64,000 nucleotides of DNA from Pseudactinotalea terrae (GCF_009733845.1 NZ_WNXZ01000003.1:186001-250000); one strand, 5' to 3'. Positions 37,513 through 46,461 are shown, counted from the stretch's first letter. The notes: generated from the sequence alone by a model not told the origin. Translations and numbers: made by a program.

Positions 37513-38559
37513 TCACGCCTGGAGGTCGATGACCACCTTCACATCGCCGTCGTGGGGCTCGAACGCCTCGGTGGCCCGCTCGAGCGGGACCCGGCGGGTG
37601 ATCAGGCGCTCCAGCCACGCGAGGTCGGCACGGGAGAGCGCCTCGACGCCTGAGCGGTAGTGCGAGAGGTTGGCGTTGACCGAACCCACCACGACGTCGT
37701 TCTCCAGCACGATCTCGCGGTTGGCCGCTCCCACGTCCACCTGGACGCGCCGCCCGGCCGACGAGACCCCGGTGAGGCACGTGATCCCGTAGGAGCCGGT
37801 CGCCGCGATGGCGTCGATCACCACGGCGCTCGCACCGGTCGCCTCGATCACCACGTCCGGCGTGAACGACTGGGCCACCTCGCTCACCGAGGTCGCGTGG
37901 TAGGTCGCGCCGAGGTCGGCCACGAGGGTGGGCTTCGGACCGTCGGTGACCCGGTCGAGGACGTGCACGTCGAGACCGCGCTGCACGCCGATCATGGCGG
38001 CCAGCAGGCCGATCGGCCCGGCGCCGGTCACCAGCACCCGCTCGGGCTCGTACCAGGCCCGACTCCCGATCCGGTCGACCTGCTCCCACGCCTTCGCGAC
38101 CACCGTGGTGGGTTCCAGCAGCACCCCGACGCGCTCGAGCGCTGCCGGGATCGGGACGGCGTAGTCGGCCTCGACCACCCACTGCTGGCTGGCGAAGCCG
38201 TGCAGGCCCTTGATACCGCGCTCGGTGTACCGGCCGTTGCGGCACATGTCGAACTCGCCGTGGGCGCACGCACCACACGGGACCGGGTCGGGGCGGCGGA
38301 CCACCCCGACCACCAGGTCACCGGCTGCGAAGCTCCCGGCGGGCTGCCGCACCCGGCCCAGCGACTCGTGCCCCAGCACCAGGCGCTGCTCGCCCGGCGG
38401 AGCGGTGCCGTACTCGGCGGCCGCGATCTCACGGTCGGTGCCGCACACGCCGACGGCGAGCCCGTCGACCAGCAGCTCGCCGTCCCCGGGCGCCGGCGGC
38501 GTCATCTCGGCCACCGCCAGGGTGCCTGTGCGGCCCGGGATGCACGTCAGTGCTCTCAT
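37513..38559 (-). CDS. Zinc-type glucose 1-dehydrogenase-like MDR protein
   Basis: This 348-residue medium-chain dehydrogenase shows VGVCGTDREI and LVLGHESLGRV (catalytic zinc ligands Cys and His/Glu), a structural zinc cluster CGACAHGEFDMC, and VLVTGAGPIGLLAAMIG for the cofactor. Together with the N-terminal MRALTCIPG and the C-terminal EPHDGDVKVVIDL, this fits the glucose 1-dehydrogenase branch, which makes glucono-lactone. ATG 38559 overlaps the GH15 stop by four bases; the open frame upstream is a shadow. Coupling to a GH15 enzyme suggests that released glucose is oxidised directly. The substrate is inferred. Confidence 0.85.
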   Translation of the reverse strand: MRALTCIPGRTGTLAVAEMTPPAPGDGELLVDGLAVGVCGTDREIAAAEYGTAPPGEQRLVLGHESLGRVRQPAGSFAAGDLVVGVVRRPDPVPCGACAHGEFDMCRNGRYTERGIKGLHGFASQQWVVEADYAVPIPAALERVGVLLEPTTVVAKAWEQVDRIGSRAWYEPERVLVTGAGPIGLLAAMIGVQRGLDVHVLDRVTDGPKPTLVADLGATYHATSVSEVAQSFTPDVVIEATGASAVVIDAIAATGSYGITCLTGVSSAGRRVQVDVGAANREIVLENDVVVGSVNANLSHYRSGVEALSRADLAWLERLITRRVPLERATEAFEPHDGDVKVVIDLQA

Positions 38560-40379
38560 CGGATGTCCCCAGGTTCCGCCGTCGAGGTCTTCGCAGGGAT
38601 CGCGCTGCCCAGATGGAGGGCTGCGTTGACGAGCCCCACATGACTGAACGCCTGCGGTGTGTTGCCCAGGTGGCGGCCGGTCACGGGGTCGTACTCCTCG
38701 CTCAGCAGGCCGAGATCGTTGCGGAGGGTGAGCAGCCGCTCGAACAGGGCCACCGCCTCGTCGCGCCGGCCGATGCCGAAGAGGGCGTCCACGAGCCAGA
38801 AGCTGCAGATGAGGAAGGTGGCCTCGCTCCCGGGGAGCCCGTCCACGCGGTCGTCGGCGTGCGTGTGGTAGCGCAGCAGCAGTCCGTCCTGCGAGAGCTC
38901 GCGCTGCACCGCCTCCACCGTGCCCACCACACGCGGGTCGTCCCACGGCAGGAAACCTACGCGTGGGATCAGGAGCAGCGCCGCGTCCAGCCCCTCGGAA
39001 CCGTAGAACTGCGTGAACGTGTTGCGGCGGGTGTCGAACCCGCGGCGACACACGTCGGCGTGGATCTCCTCGCGCAGCGCCCGCCAGCGGTCGACCGGCC
39101 CGGCGAGCCCGTGCTCCTCCACGGCCTTGATGCCACGGTCGACACCCGCCCACGCCAGCACGCGGGAGTGCACGAACGCCCGCCGCGGGCCGCGCACCTC
39201 CCACAGGCCGTTGTCGAGGTCGGACCAGTGACCCTCGAGGAAGTCGAGCAGCGCGCGCTGCAGCGCCCAGGCGTCGTCGGTCGCGGCAAGACCGCTGCCG
39301 CGCGCCAGGTGCAGGCAGTCCAGCACCTCGCCCCAGACGTCGAGCTGGAGCTGGCTCGCGGCGCCGTTGCCGATGCGCACCGGTGCCGAGCCCTCGTACC
39401 CGCTCAGCCAGTCGATCGTGTACTCGGGGATACGACGGCGGCCGTCGAGCCCGTACATGATCTGGAGGTCGGCCGGGTCACCCGCAACGGCGCGGAGCAG
39501 CCACTCCCGCCACGCCTTGGCCTCCTCCACGTAGCCGGTGCCGAGCAGAGCCTGCAGCGTGAAGGTCGCGTCGCGGAGCCAGCAGAACCGGTAGTCCCAG
39601 TTGCGGGAGCCGCCGAGCTCCTCGGGCAGGGACGTCGTGGCGGCTGCGCAGATGCCGCCGGTGGGCGCGTACGTGAGGGCCTTGAGCGTGATCACGGAGC
39701 GACGCACGGCCTCCGCCCACGGGCCGTCGTAGTCGATCCGACCCGCCCACTCGCGCCAGTACTCGGTCGTGCCGGCGAGCGACGCGGCCGCGCCGACCGG
39801 CGTCGGCGCCGGGAGGTGCGACGCGTGGTGCATCAGCACGAACGGCACCGAGTCGCCCTCGCGCAGCACCCGGCGGGCGGTGAGGTCGCCGTTGTGCCGG
39901 GTGATCTCGACGGGCGTGCGGAGCACGACGGCGTCCGGTCCCGCGACCGCGCTCACCTCACCCTCGTCGGTGGTCACCCACGGGACCACGCTGCCGTAGT
40001 CGAAGCGCAGCCGCAGCTCCATCGACATCGCCACCTCCCCGCGGACGCACTCGACGATGCGCACGACATCGGCGGCCGCTCCCCGTGGCGGCATGTGGTC
40101 GATCAGGCGCAGCGTGCCCTCAGGGGTGTCCCACTCGGTCTCCAGGATGAGCGTGTCCGGGCGATACCGGCGCCGCGTGCAGGGGCCGCCGCCCTCGGGC
40201 CCGATACGCCAGAAGCCGTTCTCGGCATCGCCGAGCAGGGCGGCGAAGCACGCGGGGGAGTCGAAGCGAGGAACGCACAACCAGTCGATCGAGCCGTCCC
40301 GACCGACGAGCGCTGCCGTCTGCAGGTCGCCGATCAGCCCGTAGTCCTCGATCCGCTGGCTCGTTCGTGTCGTCGGCAT
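38556..40379 (-). CDS. GH15 glucoamylase/trehalase-type hydrolase
   Basis: This 607-residue GH15 protein has an N-terminal beta-sandwich with GRDGSIDWLCVPRFDSP and an alpha/alpha-barrel containing GSRNWDYRFCWLRDATFTL (about 267-285) and the C-terminal LLSEEYDP, where the Glu residues are catalytic, then GNTPQAFSHVGL. Actinobacterial members without a signal peptide, such as this one, often hydrolyse trehalose or short alpha-glucans in the cytoplasm. It overlaps the dehydrogenase start by four bases, forming a two-gene operon. Trehalase versus glucoamylase is not decided here. Confidence 0.92.
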   Translation of the reverse strand: MPTTRTSQRIEDYGLIGDLQTAALVGRDGSIDWLCVPRFDSPACFAALLGDAENGFWRIGPEGGGPCTRRRYRPDTLILETEWDTPEGTLRLIDHMPPRGAAADVVRIVECVRGEVAMSMELRLRFDYGSVVPWVTTDEGEVSAVAGPDAVVLRTPVEITRHNGDLTARRVLREGDSVPFVLMHHASHLPAPTPVGAAASLAGTTEYWREWAGRIDYDGPWAEAVRRSVITLKALTYAPTGGICAAATTSLPEELGGSRNWDYRFCWLRDATFTLQALLGTGYVEEAKAWREWLLRAVAGDPADLQIMYGLDGRRRIPEYTIDWLSGYEGSAPVRIGNGAASQLQLDVWGEVLDCLHLARGSGLAATDDAWALQRALLDFLEGHWSDLDNGLWEVRGPRRAFVHSRVLAWAGVDRGIKAVEEHGLAGPVDRWRALREEIHADVCRRGFDTRRNTFTQFYGSEGLDAALLLIPRVGFLPWDDPRVVGTVEAVQRELSQDGLLLRYHTHADDRVDGLPGSEATFLICSFWLVDALFGIGRRDEAVALFERLLTLRNDLGLLSEEYDPVTGRHLGNTPQAFSHVGLVNAALHLGSAIPAKTSTAEPGDIR

Positions 40380-40419
40380 GCCTTCACGCTACGACCGCCG
40401 GCAAGCCCGATGCCTGATC

Positions 40420-41271
40420 TCAGCCGAGGAGATCGCCGAAACCGAGCTCGACCAGGTGTCGGTGGGAGAGCGCGAGGGCGTCGAACTCGTCGACGCCGTA
40501 GGTCGCATCCTGCTCGACGAATGCATGAGGGGCATCGATCTCGACGGCGGTGCGCACGATCTGCTCCATGTCCAGGGTGCCTTCGCCCACCTCCGCGAAC
40601 TGCACACCGAAGAGCGCCTCGCGCACGGGACCGGGATCGCCCGCGCGCAGCGCCTCGTAGGCCTCGGCGTTCGGGAGCGCCAGCCGGTAGTCCTTCAGGT
40701 GCACGAGCGCGACGCGGTCGCCGTAGTGGCGCAGCGTCTTGACCGGGTCGAGCCCGCCGCGATGGATCCAGTGCACGTCGAGCTCGAGCTGCACGAGCGG
40801 GGCGGTGTCGAGGATGACGTCGAGCACCCGATCCCCGCCCACCCGCGCGAACTCGATCGCGTGGTTGTGGAAGCAGAGGGTGACGCCCTTGTCCGCGAGG
40901 ACAGGTGCGGCCTCGTTCGCCTGCCGTGCGGCTGCGCGCAGGGTGTCGGCGTTCTCGTATGCCGCTGTCGGGAACATGCCGATCCGCACGAACCGGCTCC
41001 CGAGCTGGACGGCCGCGTCGGCGACCCCCTGGGCGTCCTGCGTCAGGGAGTGGCCGTCGTCAGCGGTCAACGGGGCGCTGGTCGCATCGACCGCGACGCC
41101 GTGCTCCCGGGACGCGGCGGCGATCTCCGCCACGTTCTCCGGCGTCATCGCGAGGGCAGAGATCTCGATCGAGCGGTAGCCGATCGCGGCCACCCGACGC
41201 AACGTCTCCGTGATGCCGAGCTCCGCGAACCGCGTGCGAAGCGTGAACCCCTGAGCGCCGATGGTCGTCAT
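40420..41271 (-). CDS. Sugar phosphate isomerase/epimerase (TIM barrel)
   Basis: This 283-residue xylose isomerase-like TIM-barrel protein shows VAAIGYRSIEISAL, GVTLCFHNHAIEFAR, LELDVHWIHRGGLDP, and VALVHLKDY with the metal-site Asp/His/Glu pattern, then GEGTLDMEQIV and FVEQDATY. Members isomerise or epimerise sugars or inosose, or act as dehydratases. It lies 40 bases upstream of the GH15 gene on the same strand, so it may belong to the same sugar operon. The substrate is unknown. Confidence 0.85.
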   Translation of the reverse strand: MTTIGAQGFTLRTRFAELGITETLRRVAAIGYRSIEISALAMTPENVAEIAAASREHGVAVDATSAPLTADDGHSLTQDAQGVADAAVQLGSRFVRIGMFPTAAYENADTLRAAARQANEAAPVLADKGVTLCFHNHAIEFARVGGDRVLDVILDTAPLVQLELDVHWIHRGGLDPVKTLRHYGDRVALVHLKDYRLALPNAEAYEALRAGDPGPVREALFGVQFAEVGEGTLDMEQIVRTAVEIDAPHAFVEQDATYGVDEFDALALSHRHLVELGFGDLLG

Positions 41272-41331
41272 GGCAAGACGTTAGGAGTCCCACCACCTGC
41301 GCGCACAGACTTGCCGCGCGTTGCCAGGGCG

Positions 41332-41883
41332 TCAGCCGCGGCTGGTCGGTTCCTCGTCACCCGCCGCGCGGCGGGCGAGGACGAACAGCAGGTCCGAGAG
41401 GCGATTGAGATAGCGGCGAGCGTCATCGCTCACGTGAGCGCCGCGCTCGGATGCCGCGATGGCACACCTCTCGGCCCGCCGGGCAACCGTGCGCGCGAGG
41501 TCGAGCGCAGCCTCGGTCGGGTGGGAGCCCGGCACGATGAACACCGGCCGCAGCGGCCGGGCGGTGATCTCGGCGTCGATCCGGGCCTCCAGCGCGGCGA
41601 CCATCGCAGGGGAGACCCGGGAGACGCCGTCCTCGAGCTTGTCGCGGCGCTCGGGGTGGGTGGCCAGATCGGCGCCGACGACGAACAGCTCACGCTGCAG
41701 CGCCAGCAGGTCCGCGGCGAGGTCGGCGTCCGGGCACGCCGCCCGCGCCACTCCGAGGACCGCCGTGAGCTCGTCGACCGCGCCGTACGCATCGACGATC
41801 GCGTCGGCCTTCGAGACGCGGCCACCGTGGAAGAGCCCGGTGGTGCCGTCGTCGCCGGTCTTGGTGTAGATCGAGGAGGCCAT
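41332..41883 (-). CDS. pduO: Cob(I)alamin adenosyltransferase, PduO type
   Basis: This 183-residue enzyme transfers the adenosyl group of ATP to cob(I)alamin, making adenosylcobalamin. YTKTGDDGTTGLFHGGR with the following DAYGAVDELTAVLG is the PduO-type ATP site, and RRAERCAIAASE and RYLNRLSDLLFVLAR are its conserved C-terminal helices. ATG 41883 was chosen since homologous sequence begins there. It is divergent from the B12 riboswitch and ECF importer, and the B12-dependent mutase lies 5 kb on. It activates the vitamin that the importer brings in. Confidence 0.93.
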   Translation of the reverse strand: MASSIYTKTGDDGTTGLFHGGRVSKADAIVDAYGAVDELTAVLGVARAACPDADLAADLLALQRELFVVGADLATHPERRDKLEDGVSRVSPAMVAALEARIDAEITARPLRPVFIVPGSHPTEAALDLARTVARRAERCAIAASERGAHVSDDARRYLNRLSDLLFVLARRAAGDEEPTSRG

Positions 41884-41934
41884 CTGGTGAGCATGCCACC
41901 CAGCAGGGATGGCGGTGCGCGAGAATGGGCCCAC

Positions 41935-42050
41935 AACTCCACACCCGCACCGGGACCAGGGGAAGTCGGTCGAAACCCGACGCTGACCCGCAACCGTAGA
42001 TCGCGCACCGCGATGAGCCGGATCGCCTGCCCGGAGCGAGAGGAACCCAC
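41935..42050 (+). ncRNA. Cobalamin (AdoCbl) riboswitch
   Basis: The core is recognisable: GGGAAGTCGGT, CCCGACGCTGACCCGCAACCGT (split here as CCCGACGCTGACC and CGCAACCGT), and the B12 box GAGCCGGATCGCCTGCC (42015-42031). A GCCCGAACGGGC hairpin at 42070-42081 and following GC-rich sequence before the start at 42141 are candidates for the expression platform. It would switch off the ECF operon when adenosylcobalamin is plentiful. The outer ends of the aptamer are approximate. Confidence 0.93.
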
Positions 42051-42140
42051 CGCCGTGGTCTGCGGATGGGCCCGAACGGGCGGCGCTCCGGCGCGTGCTC
42101 GGCTGGGTCGTGCCGCGGACCCTTCACGAGAGCCGACGCC

Positions 42141-42860
42141 ATGACCAGCAGCACCGCCCGCATCGCCACCACCGCCGTGCTCGGGGCGGTGACCCTGATG
42201 ACCTCGGCCGCGGTGCTCGCCGCACCGGCGAGCGCGGACGCGGTGGCCGTCGCCACCCAGGACTGCGACGGCGTGACCGTCGTCGTCGACTTCACCGATC
42301 TCGGCGGCGCGGTCGAGACCGGGTGCGCCGAGGGCGACCCGGCGTCCGGCCGCGAGGCACTCGAGCTTGCTGGGTTCACCCCCGCCGACGGCGCCACCCC
42401 CGGCCTCATCTGCACGATCGACGCCCAGCCCGACCCGTGCCCCACCGAGTTCGAGGGCAGCTACTGGGCGTACTGGCAGGTCATCGACGGCGAGTGGGCC
42501 TCCTCGCTGGTCGGTCTCGACGAGGCCGACCCGACCCCGGGCGGGATCGAGGGCTGGCGCTACAACGACGGCTCCGCCCCGCCTCCGCTGCCTGGCTCGG
42601 ACGAGGAGGGCAACGAGGGCACGCCCAGCCAGGCAGCCACCGACGAAGCCTCGGCAACCGAGACGACCGCCGATGCGAACCCCTCGACCGCCGCCAGCAT
42701 CGACCCGGATGCTGCCGAGGAGGACACCGCGGACGGCGGCGTCAGCCCGGCGCTGTGGGTGGCGATCGGCGTCGTCGTGCTCGCGCTGGTGATCGGTGCG
42801 GTCGTCCGCGTCACCGGCGCCCGCGCCGAGAAGGAAGCGCCCGGGTCGGACGAGAGATGA
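42141..42860 (+). CDS. SCO2322-like secreted, membrane-anchored protein of ECF cobalamin operon
   Basis: This 239-residue extracytoplasmic protein has a signal peptide (about 1-33, ending APASADA). The globular domain (about 36-135) has CDGVTVVVDFTDLGG, EGSYWAYWQVIDGEW and a late GIEGWRYNDG, recalling the DUF4430-like domain seen in transcobalamin C-termini. An acidic Thr/Ser/Asp linker (140-200), one C-terminal membrane helix (about 205-225) and a basic tail follow. It is the first gene behind the riboswitch and overlaps ecfT by four bases. Streptomyces SCO2322 is, from memory, similar. A cobalamin-capture role is inferred and unproven. Confidence 0.7.
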   Translation: MTSSTARIATTAVLGAVTLMTSAAVLAAPASADAVAVATQDCDGVTVVVDFTDLGGAVETGCAEGDPASGREALELAGFTPADGATPGLICTIDAQPDPCPTEFEGSYWAYWQVIDGEWASSLVGLDEADPTPGGIEGWRYNDGSAPPPLPGSDEEGNEGTPSQAATDEASATETTADANPSTAASIDPDAAEEDTADGGVSPALWVAIGVVVLALVIGAVVRVTGARAEKEAPGSDER

Positions 42861-43927
42861 GCACGACGGCGGTCGCCGAGCAGACGCCCCGACCCACGCT
42901 CGCGGGGCTTCACCCGCTCGCGTGGTGGGCGTGGGCGCTCGCGCTCGCCGTCGCGCTCAGCCGCGTGACCAACCCGATCGTGGTGGTGCTCCTGGCGGTC
43001 GCGATCACCGGGGTCGTGCTGATGTGCCGCAGCGCGGGCCGGTGGGGTCGTGCGTTCCGTGGTTACCTCGTGCTCGCCTGCGCGGTGGTGGTGATCCGGC
43101 TGGTGTTCCACCTGCTCGTGGGGGTCGACGGCGGAGGTCCGGTGCTGCTCGACCTGCCGCGTCTGGAGCTGCCCGCCTGGGCAGGCGGGCTCGATCTCCT
43201 CGGACCGGTGCGCCTGGGCGGACTGCTCAGCGTGCTCTACGGCGGGCTCGCGCTGGGTGCGCTGCTGCTCTGCTTCGGCGCCGCGAACAGCCTCGCCGAC
43301 CCGATCCGGGCGCTGCGGAGCCTGCCGGCAGCGCTGCACCCGATCGGCACCGCTGTGGTGGTGGCGGTGACGGTCGCGCCCCGGCTCGTGACCTCGTTCG
43401 CCCGGGTACGCCGGGCACAGCGGCTGCGCGGCCTCTCCGCGACGGGCTGGCGCGGCCTGTCGGCGACCGTGGTGCCGGTGATGTCCGATGCCCTCGACCA
43501 CGCGCTCGCGATGGCCGCCTCGATGGACTCGCGCGGGTACGCCCGCACCCTCTCCGCGCGGCGCGACGTGGGGATCGCGCTGACCCTCGCGCTCGCGGCT
43601 GCGGTGGTCGGCACCTACGGGCTGCTCGACGGGCAGGCACCGCGCTGGCTCGGCGTACCGATGCTGGCGCTGGGCACGGCGGTCGCGGTCGTGGCCGGCT
43701 GGGTGGCCGGCCGACGCGCGCAGCGCACCCGCTACCGCCCGGACCGCTGGGGAGTGGCAGAGACGTTCGTCGCCGGGTGCGGTGTCGCCGCGGCGGCGAT
43801 CGCGCTGCTCAGCCCCACGCTGCGGCAGACCGGGCTGCCCGGCGCGCCGCCGCTGGCATGGGAGGCGGTCGCGGTCGCTGCGCTCGCGGCGATGCCCGCG
43901 ATGCTGGGGCGGGGAGCGAGCCGATGA
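42857..43927 (+). CDS. ecfT: ECF transporter T component
   Basis: This 356-residue membrane protein couples the ATPases to the substrate-binding S component. Six or more hydrophobic segments are visible. Two cytoplasmic coupling motifs, QRLRGLS (about 190) and SMDSRGYART (about 221), have the Arg-Gly pattern that docks in the ATPase groove, and PRLVTSFARVRRAQ precedes the first. A C-terminal extension of about 100 residues with three more helices is longer than usual. It overlaps its neighbours by four bases on both sides and is under the B12 riboswitch. Confidence 0.9.
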   Translation: MSTTAVAEQTPRPTLAGLHPLAWWAWALALAVALSRVTNPIVVVLLAVAITGVVLMCRSAGRWGRAFRGYLVLACAVVVIRLVFHLLVGVDGGGPVLLDLPRLELPAWAGGLDLLGPVRLGGLLSVLYGGLALGALLLCFGAANSLADPIRALRSLPAALHPIGTAVVVAVTVAPRLVTSFARVRRAQRLRGLSATGWRGLSATVVPVMSDALDHALAMAASMDSRGYARTLSARRDVGIALTLALAAAVVGTYGLLDGQAPRWLGVPMLALGTAVAVVAGWVAGRRAQRTRYRPDRWGVAETFVAGCGVAAAAIALLSPTLRQTGLPGAPPLAWEAVAVAALAAMPAMLGRGASR

Positions 43928-45519
43928 TCAGGCTCACCGACGTCACGCTGACCTACCCCGGGGCGAAGGCGCCTGTCCTCGAGGAGGTGAGCTTCGCCGT
44001 CGAGCCCGGGGAGCTCGTGCTGGTGGTCGGCGGCACGGGCTCGGGCAAGTCGACGCTGCTCGCGGCGATCACGGGCAGGTTCCCGCACAGCACCGGTGGT
44101 GAGCTGCGCGGGCAGGTGCGGGTGTCCGGGCGTGACACCCGGGAGCACCGGCCGCGGGATCTCGCGGACGTGGTCGGTGTGGTCGGGCAGGACCCGGAGG
44201 CCACGTTCGTGACCGGCACCGTGGAGGCGGAGCTCGCCTACACGCTCGAGCAGCTCGGGCTCCCGGCGGCGGTGATGCGCACGCGCGTGGAGGCGACGCT
44301 CGACCAGCTCGGGCTCAGCGAGCTCCGGAACCGTGCGCTCGACGAGCTCTCGGGCGGCGAGCAGCAGCGGGTCGCGATCGGGGCCGTGCTGACCGCGCAC
44401 CCGCAGGTGCTGGTCCTCGACGAACCGACCTCCGCGCTCGATCCCGCCGCAGCAGAGGACGTGCTCTCCGCGGTGCACCGGCTGGTGCACGACCTCGGGC
44501 TCACGGTCGTGCTGGCCGAGCACCGGATCGAGCGAGTGGCCGGGCTGGTGGACAAGGTCGTGCTGGTCAAGGACGGCCGCGTACGCGTGGGCGCGCCGGC
44601 CGCGCTGCTGCCCGAGTACGAGGGCGCGCCGCCTGTCGTGGCGCTCGGCCGACTCGCCGGGTGGCAGCCGGTGCCGATCACGGTGCGTGAGGCGCGCCGG
44701 CAGGCGGGACCCTTGGCTGCTCGGCTGGGTGCGGCACCGGTCGCCCCGGCACGTCGCGTCGGCGAGCGGCTCCTCAGTGCGCGGCGGGTGAGCGTCCGGC
44801 ACGGGGTGACCACCGCCGTCGACCATGTCGATCTCGACCTGCACGCGGGTGAGGTCGTGGCGCTGATGGGTCGCAACGGTGCGGGGAAGTCCTCGTTGCT
44901 GTGGGCCCTGCAGGGTTCGGGCCGGCGTGCCAGCGGTACCGTGCGCCTCGCGGACGGCGTGGACACCGCTGGGCTCTCGCCCGAGGTGGCGCGCTCGAAG
45001 GTGACGTTGTTGCCGCAGCCCGCCTCCGACCTGCTGTACCTGCCGGGCGTCGCGGCAGAGTGCGCGGCCGCTGACGGCGGCACCGGGCGGGCCCGGGCCG
45101 AGCTCGACGCGCTCGTGCCGGGCATCGGCGACGACACCGACCCGCGCGACCTCTCCGAGGGGCAACGGCTCGCGCTGGCGCTCGCGGTGCAGCTGAGCGC
45201 CGACGCCGCCGTGGTGCTCCTCGACGAACCCACGCGAGGGCTCGACGGCGGTGCGAAGGCCGTGCTGGCTGCTCGCATCCGCGAGGTGGCCGGGCAGGGC
45301 AGAGTCGTGGTGGTGACCACGCACGACGTCGAGTTCGCGGCCACGTGCGCGGACCGGGTGGTGGTGCTCGCGGGCGGTCAGGTGGTGGCCGACGGCGCAG
45401 CGACCGACGTCCTCCGCGCCTCGCCGATGCTCGCTCCCCAGGTGGCGAAGGTGCTCCCGGACGCGGGTGTGCTGACGGTGGCGGACGTCGCCACCAGGTT
45501 GGCAGCCCGTGATGGGTGA
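43924..45519 (+). CDS. ecfA: ECF transporter ATPase, tandem A domains fused
   Basis: This 531-residue protein carries two complete nucleotide-binding domains, the A and A' subunits fused. Domain 1 has VGGTGSGKSTLL, LSGGEQQRVAIG and VLVLDEPTSALDP. Domain 2 (from about 280) has LMGRNGAGKSSLL, LSEGQRLALALAV (variant signature) and VVLLDEPTRGLD with H-loop VVVTTHDVEF. Fused EcfAA' is common in actinomycetes. It powers vitamin uptake with ecfT and the S component. The gene overlaps both neighbours, and the operon is riboswitch-controlled. Confidence 0.93.
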   Translation: MIRLTDVTLTYPGAKAPVLEEVSFAVEPGELVLVVGGTGSGKSTLLAAITGRFPHSTGGELRGQVRVSGRDTREHRPRDLADVVGVVGQDPEATFVTGTVEAELAYTLEQLGLPAAVMRTRVEATLDQLGLSELRNRALDELSGGEQQRVAIGAVLTAHPQVLVLDEPTSALDPAAAEDVLSAVHRLVHDLGLTVVLAEHRIERVAGLVDKVVLVKDGRVRVGAPAALLPEYEGAPPVVALGRLAGWQPVPITVREARRQAGPLAARLGAAPVAPARRVGERLLSARRVSVRHGVTTAVDHVDLDLHAGEVVALMGRNGAGKSSLLWALQGSGRRASGTVRLADGVDTAGLSPEVARSKVTLLPQPASDLLYLPGVAAECAAADGGTGRARAELDALVPGIGDDTDPRDLSEGQRLALALAVQLSADAAVVLLDEPTRGLDGGAKAVLAARIREVAGQGRVVVVTTHDVEFAATCADRVVVLAGGQVVADGAATDVLRASPMLAPQVAKVLPDAGVLTVADVATRLAARDG

Positions 45520-46294
45520 GGCGATCCCGCTGGGGCTCCGCTCCGCCGTCGTGCTCGGGATGGCCACCCTGGTGGGCGTGCTCGCGTTCTGCTGGCCGCT
45601 GATCGTCGACACCGGCGCGATCCTCGACGACGCCACCGTCGCTCCGCTGGTGCTCGGTGTGGTGCTGCTCGGCGTGCTCGCGGCGGTGCTGGTGGCCTTC
45701 GGCGAGGACGGCCTCGACGTCCGCGCGGTCGCGATGCTGGGCCTGCTCGCAGCGGTGGGGGCGGTGCTGCGGCCGCTCTCGGCCGGTGCGGCTGGCATCG
45801 AGACCGTGCTGGTGCTGGTCATCCTGGGCGGTCGCGTGTTCGGCGCCGGTTTCGGGTTCGTGCTCGGTGCGACCACGTTGTTCGCGTCGGCGCTGCTGAC
45901 CGGCGGGGTCGGCCCGTGGTTGCCGTTCCAGATGCTCGCGGCGTCCTGGGTGGGGCTGGGCGCGGGGCTGCTGCCGCGCCTGCGACGCGTGGGCGGCTGG
46001 GGTGAGATCGCGCTGCTGTGCGGCTACGGTGCGGTGGCCGCTGTCGTGTTCGGCTTCGCGATGAACCTGTCGTTCTGGCCGTTCACGCTGGGCATCGGCA
46101 GCGACCTGTCCTTCGTGCCAGGTGGCGAGCTGGGCGAGAACCTGCGCCGGTTCCTCACCTTCAGCGTGGCCACCTCGCTGGGGTGGGACCTGCTGCGTGC
46201 GGTCACCACGTGCCTCGGCCTGGCCGTGATCGGCCGCGTGGTGCTGCCCCTGCTCCGCCGCACCGCCACCCGCGCCCGCTTCACCCACCCCTGA
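45512..46294 (+). CDS. ECF transporter S component (predicted cobalamin-type)
   Basis: This 260-residue membrane protein has six hydrophobic segments, the usual S-component layout. VLAAVGAVLRPLSAGAAG-like sequence (LLAAVGAVLRPLSAG) near residue 80 and GPWLPFQMLAASWVGLG near 140 resemble S subunits of cobalamin-type ECF systems; SFWPFTLG lies in a late segment. GTG 45509 is also a possible start, three bases upstream. It is the last gene of the riboswitch operon. The predicted substrate is cobalamin or a precursor, inferred from the riboswitch and neighbours. Confidence 0.8.
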   Translation: MGEAIPLGLRSAVVLGMATLVGVLAFCWPLIVDTGAILDDATVAPLVLGVVLLGVLAAVLVAFGEDGLDVRAVAMLGLLAAVGAVLRPLSAGAAGIETVLVLVILGGRVFGAGFGFVLGATTLFASALLTGGVGPWLPFQMLAASWVGLGAGLLPRLRRVGGWGEIALLCGYGAVAAVVFGFAMNLSFWPFTLGIGSDLSFVPGGELGENLRRFLTFSVATSLGWDLLRAVTTCLGLAVIGRVVLPLLRRTATRARFTHP

Positions 46295-46295
46295 C

Positions 46296-46408
46296 CGATT
46301 TCAACGCACTTCCGACCGGGGAACGATTTCAACGCACTTCGGGCACAGCCCGTCCCAAGTGTCGAAAGTGCGTTGAAATCGTGGTGGTGTCGAAAGTGCG
46401 TTGAAATC
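46296..46408. repeat. Palindromic repeat cluster D
   Basis: Two direct copies of CGATTTCAACGCACTT (46296-46311 and 46324-46339) are followed by two inverted copies of the same word (GAAAGTGCGTTGAAATC, ending at 46380 and 46408). A short stretch (46340-46360) separates the halves. The cluster begins two bases after the S-component stop and lies between convergent genes. Confidence 0.8.
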
Positions 46409-46461
46409 AGGCTCTTCTGCTGCACCTGTGGGTTCAGCCGGGGTGCGGGGCGTCGCCTTTG

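Noticed and set aside
43924-45519. Fused EcfA as a frameshift artefact of two genes
   Set aside because: The reading frame is continuous and fused AA' ATPases are common in actinomycetes.
46296-46408. Repeat cluster D as a CRISPR array
   Set aside because: Only four copies, half of them inverted, with unequal short spacers and no cas genes.
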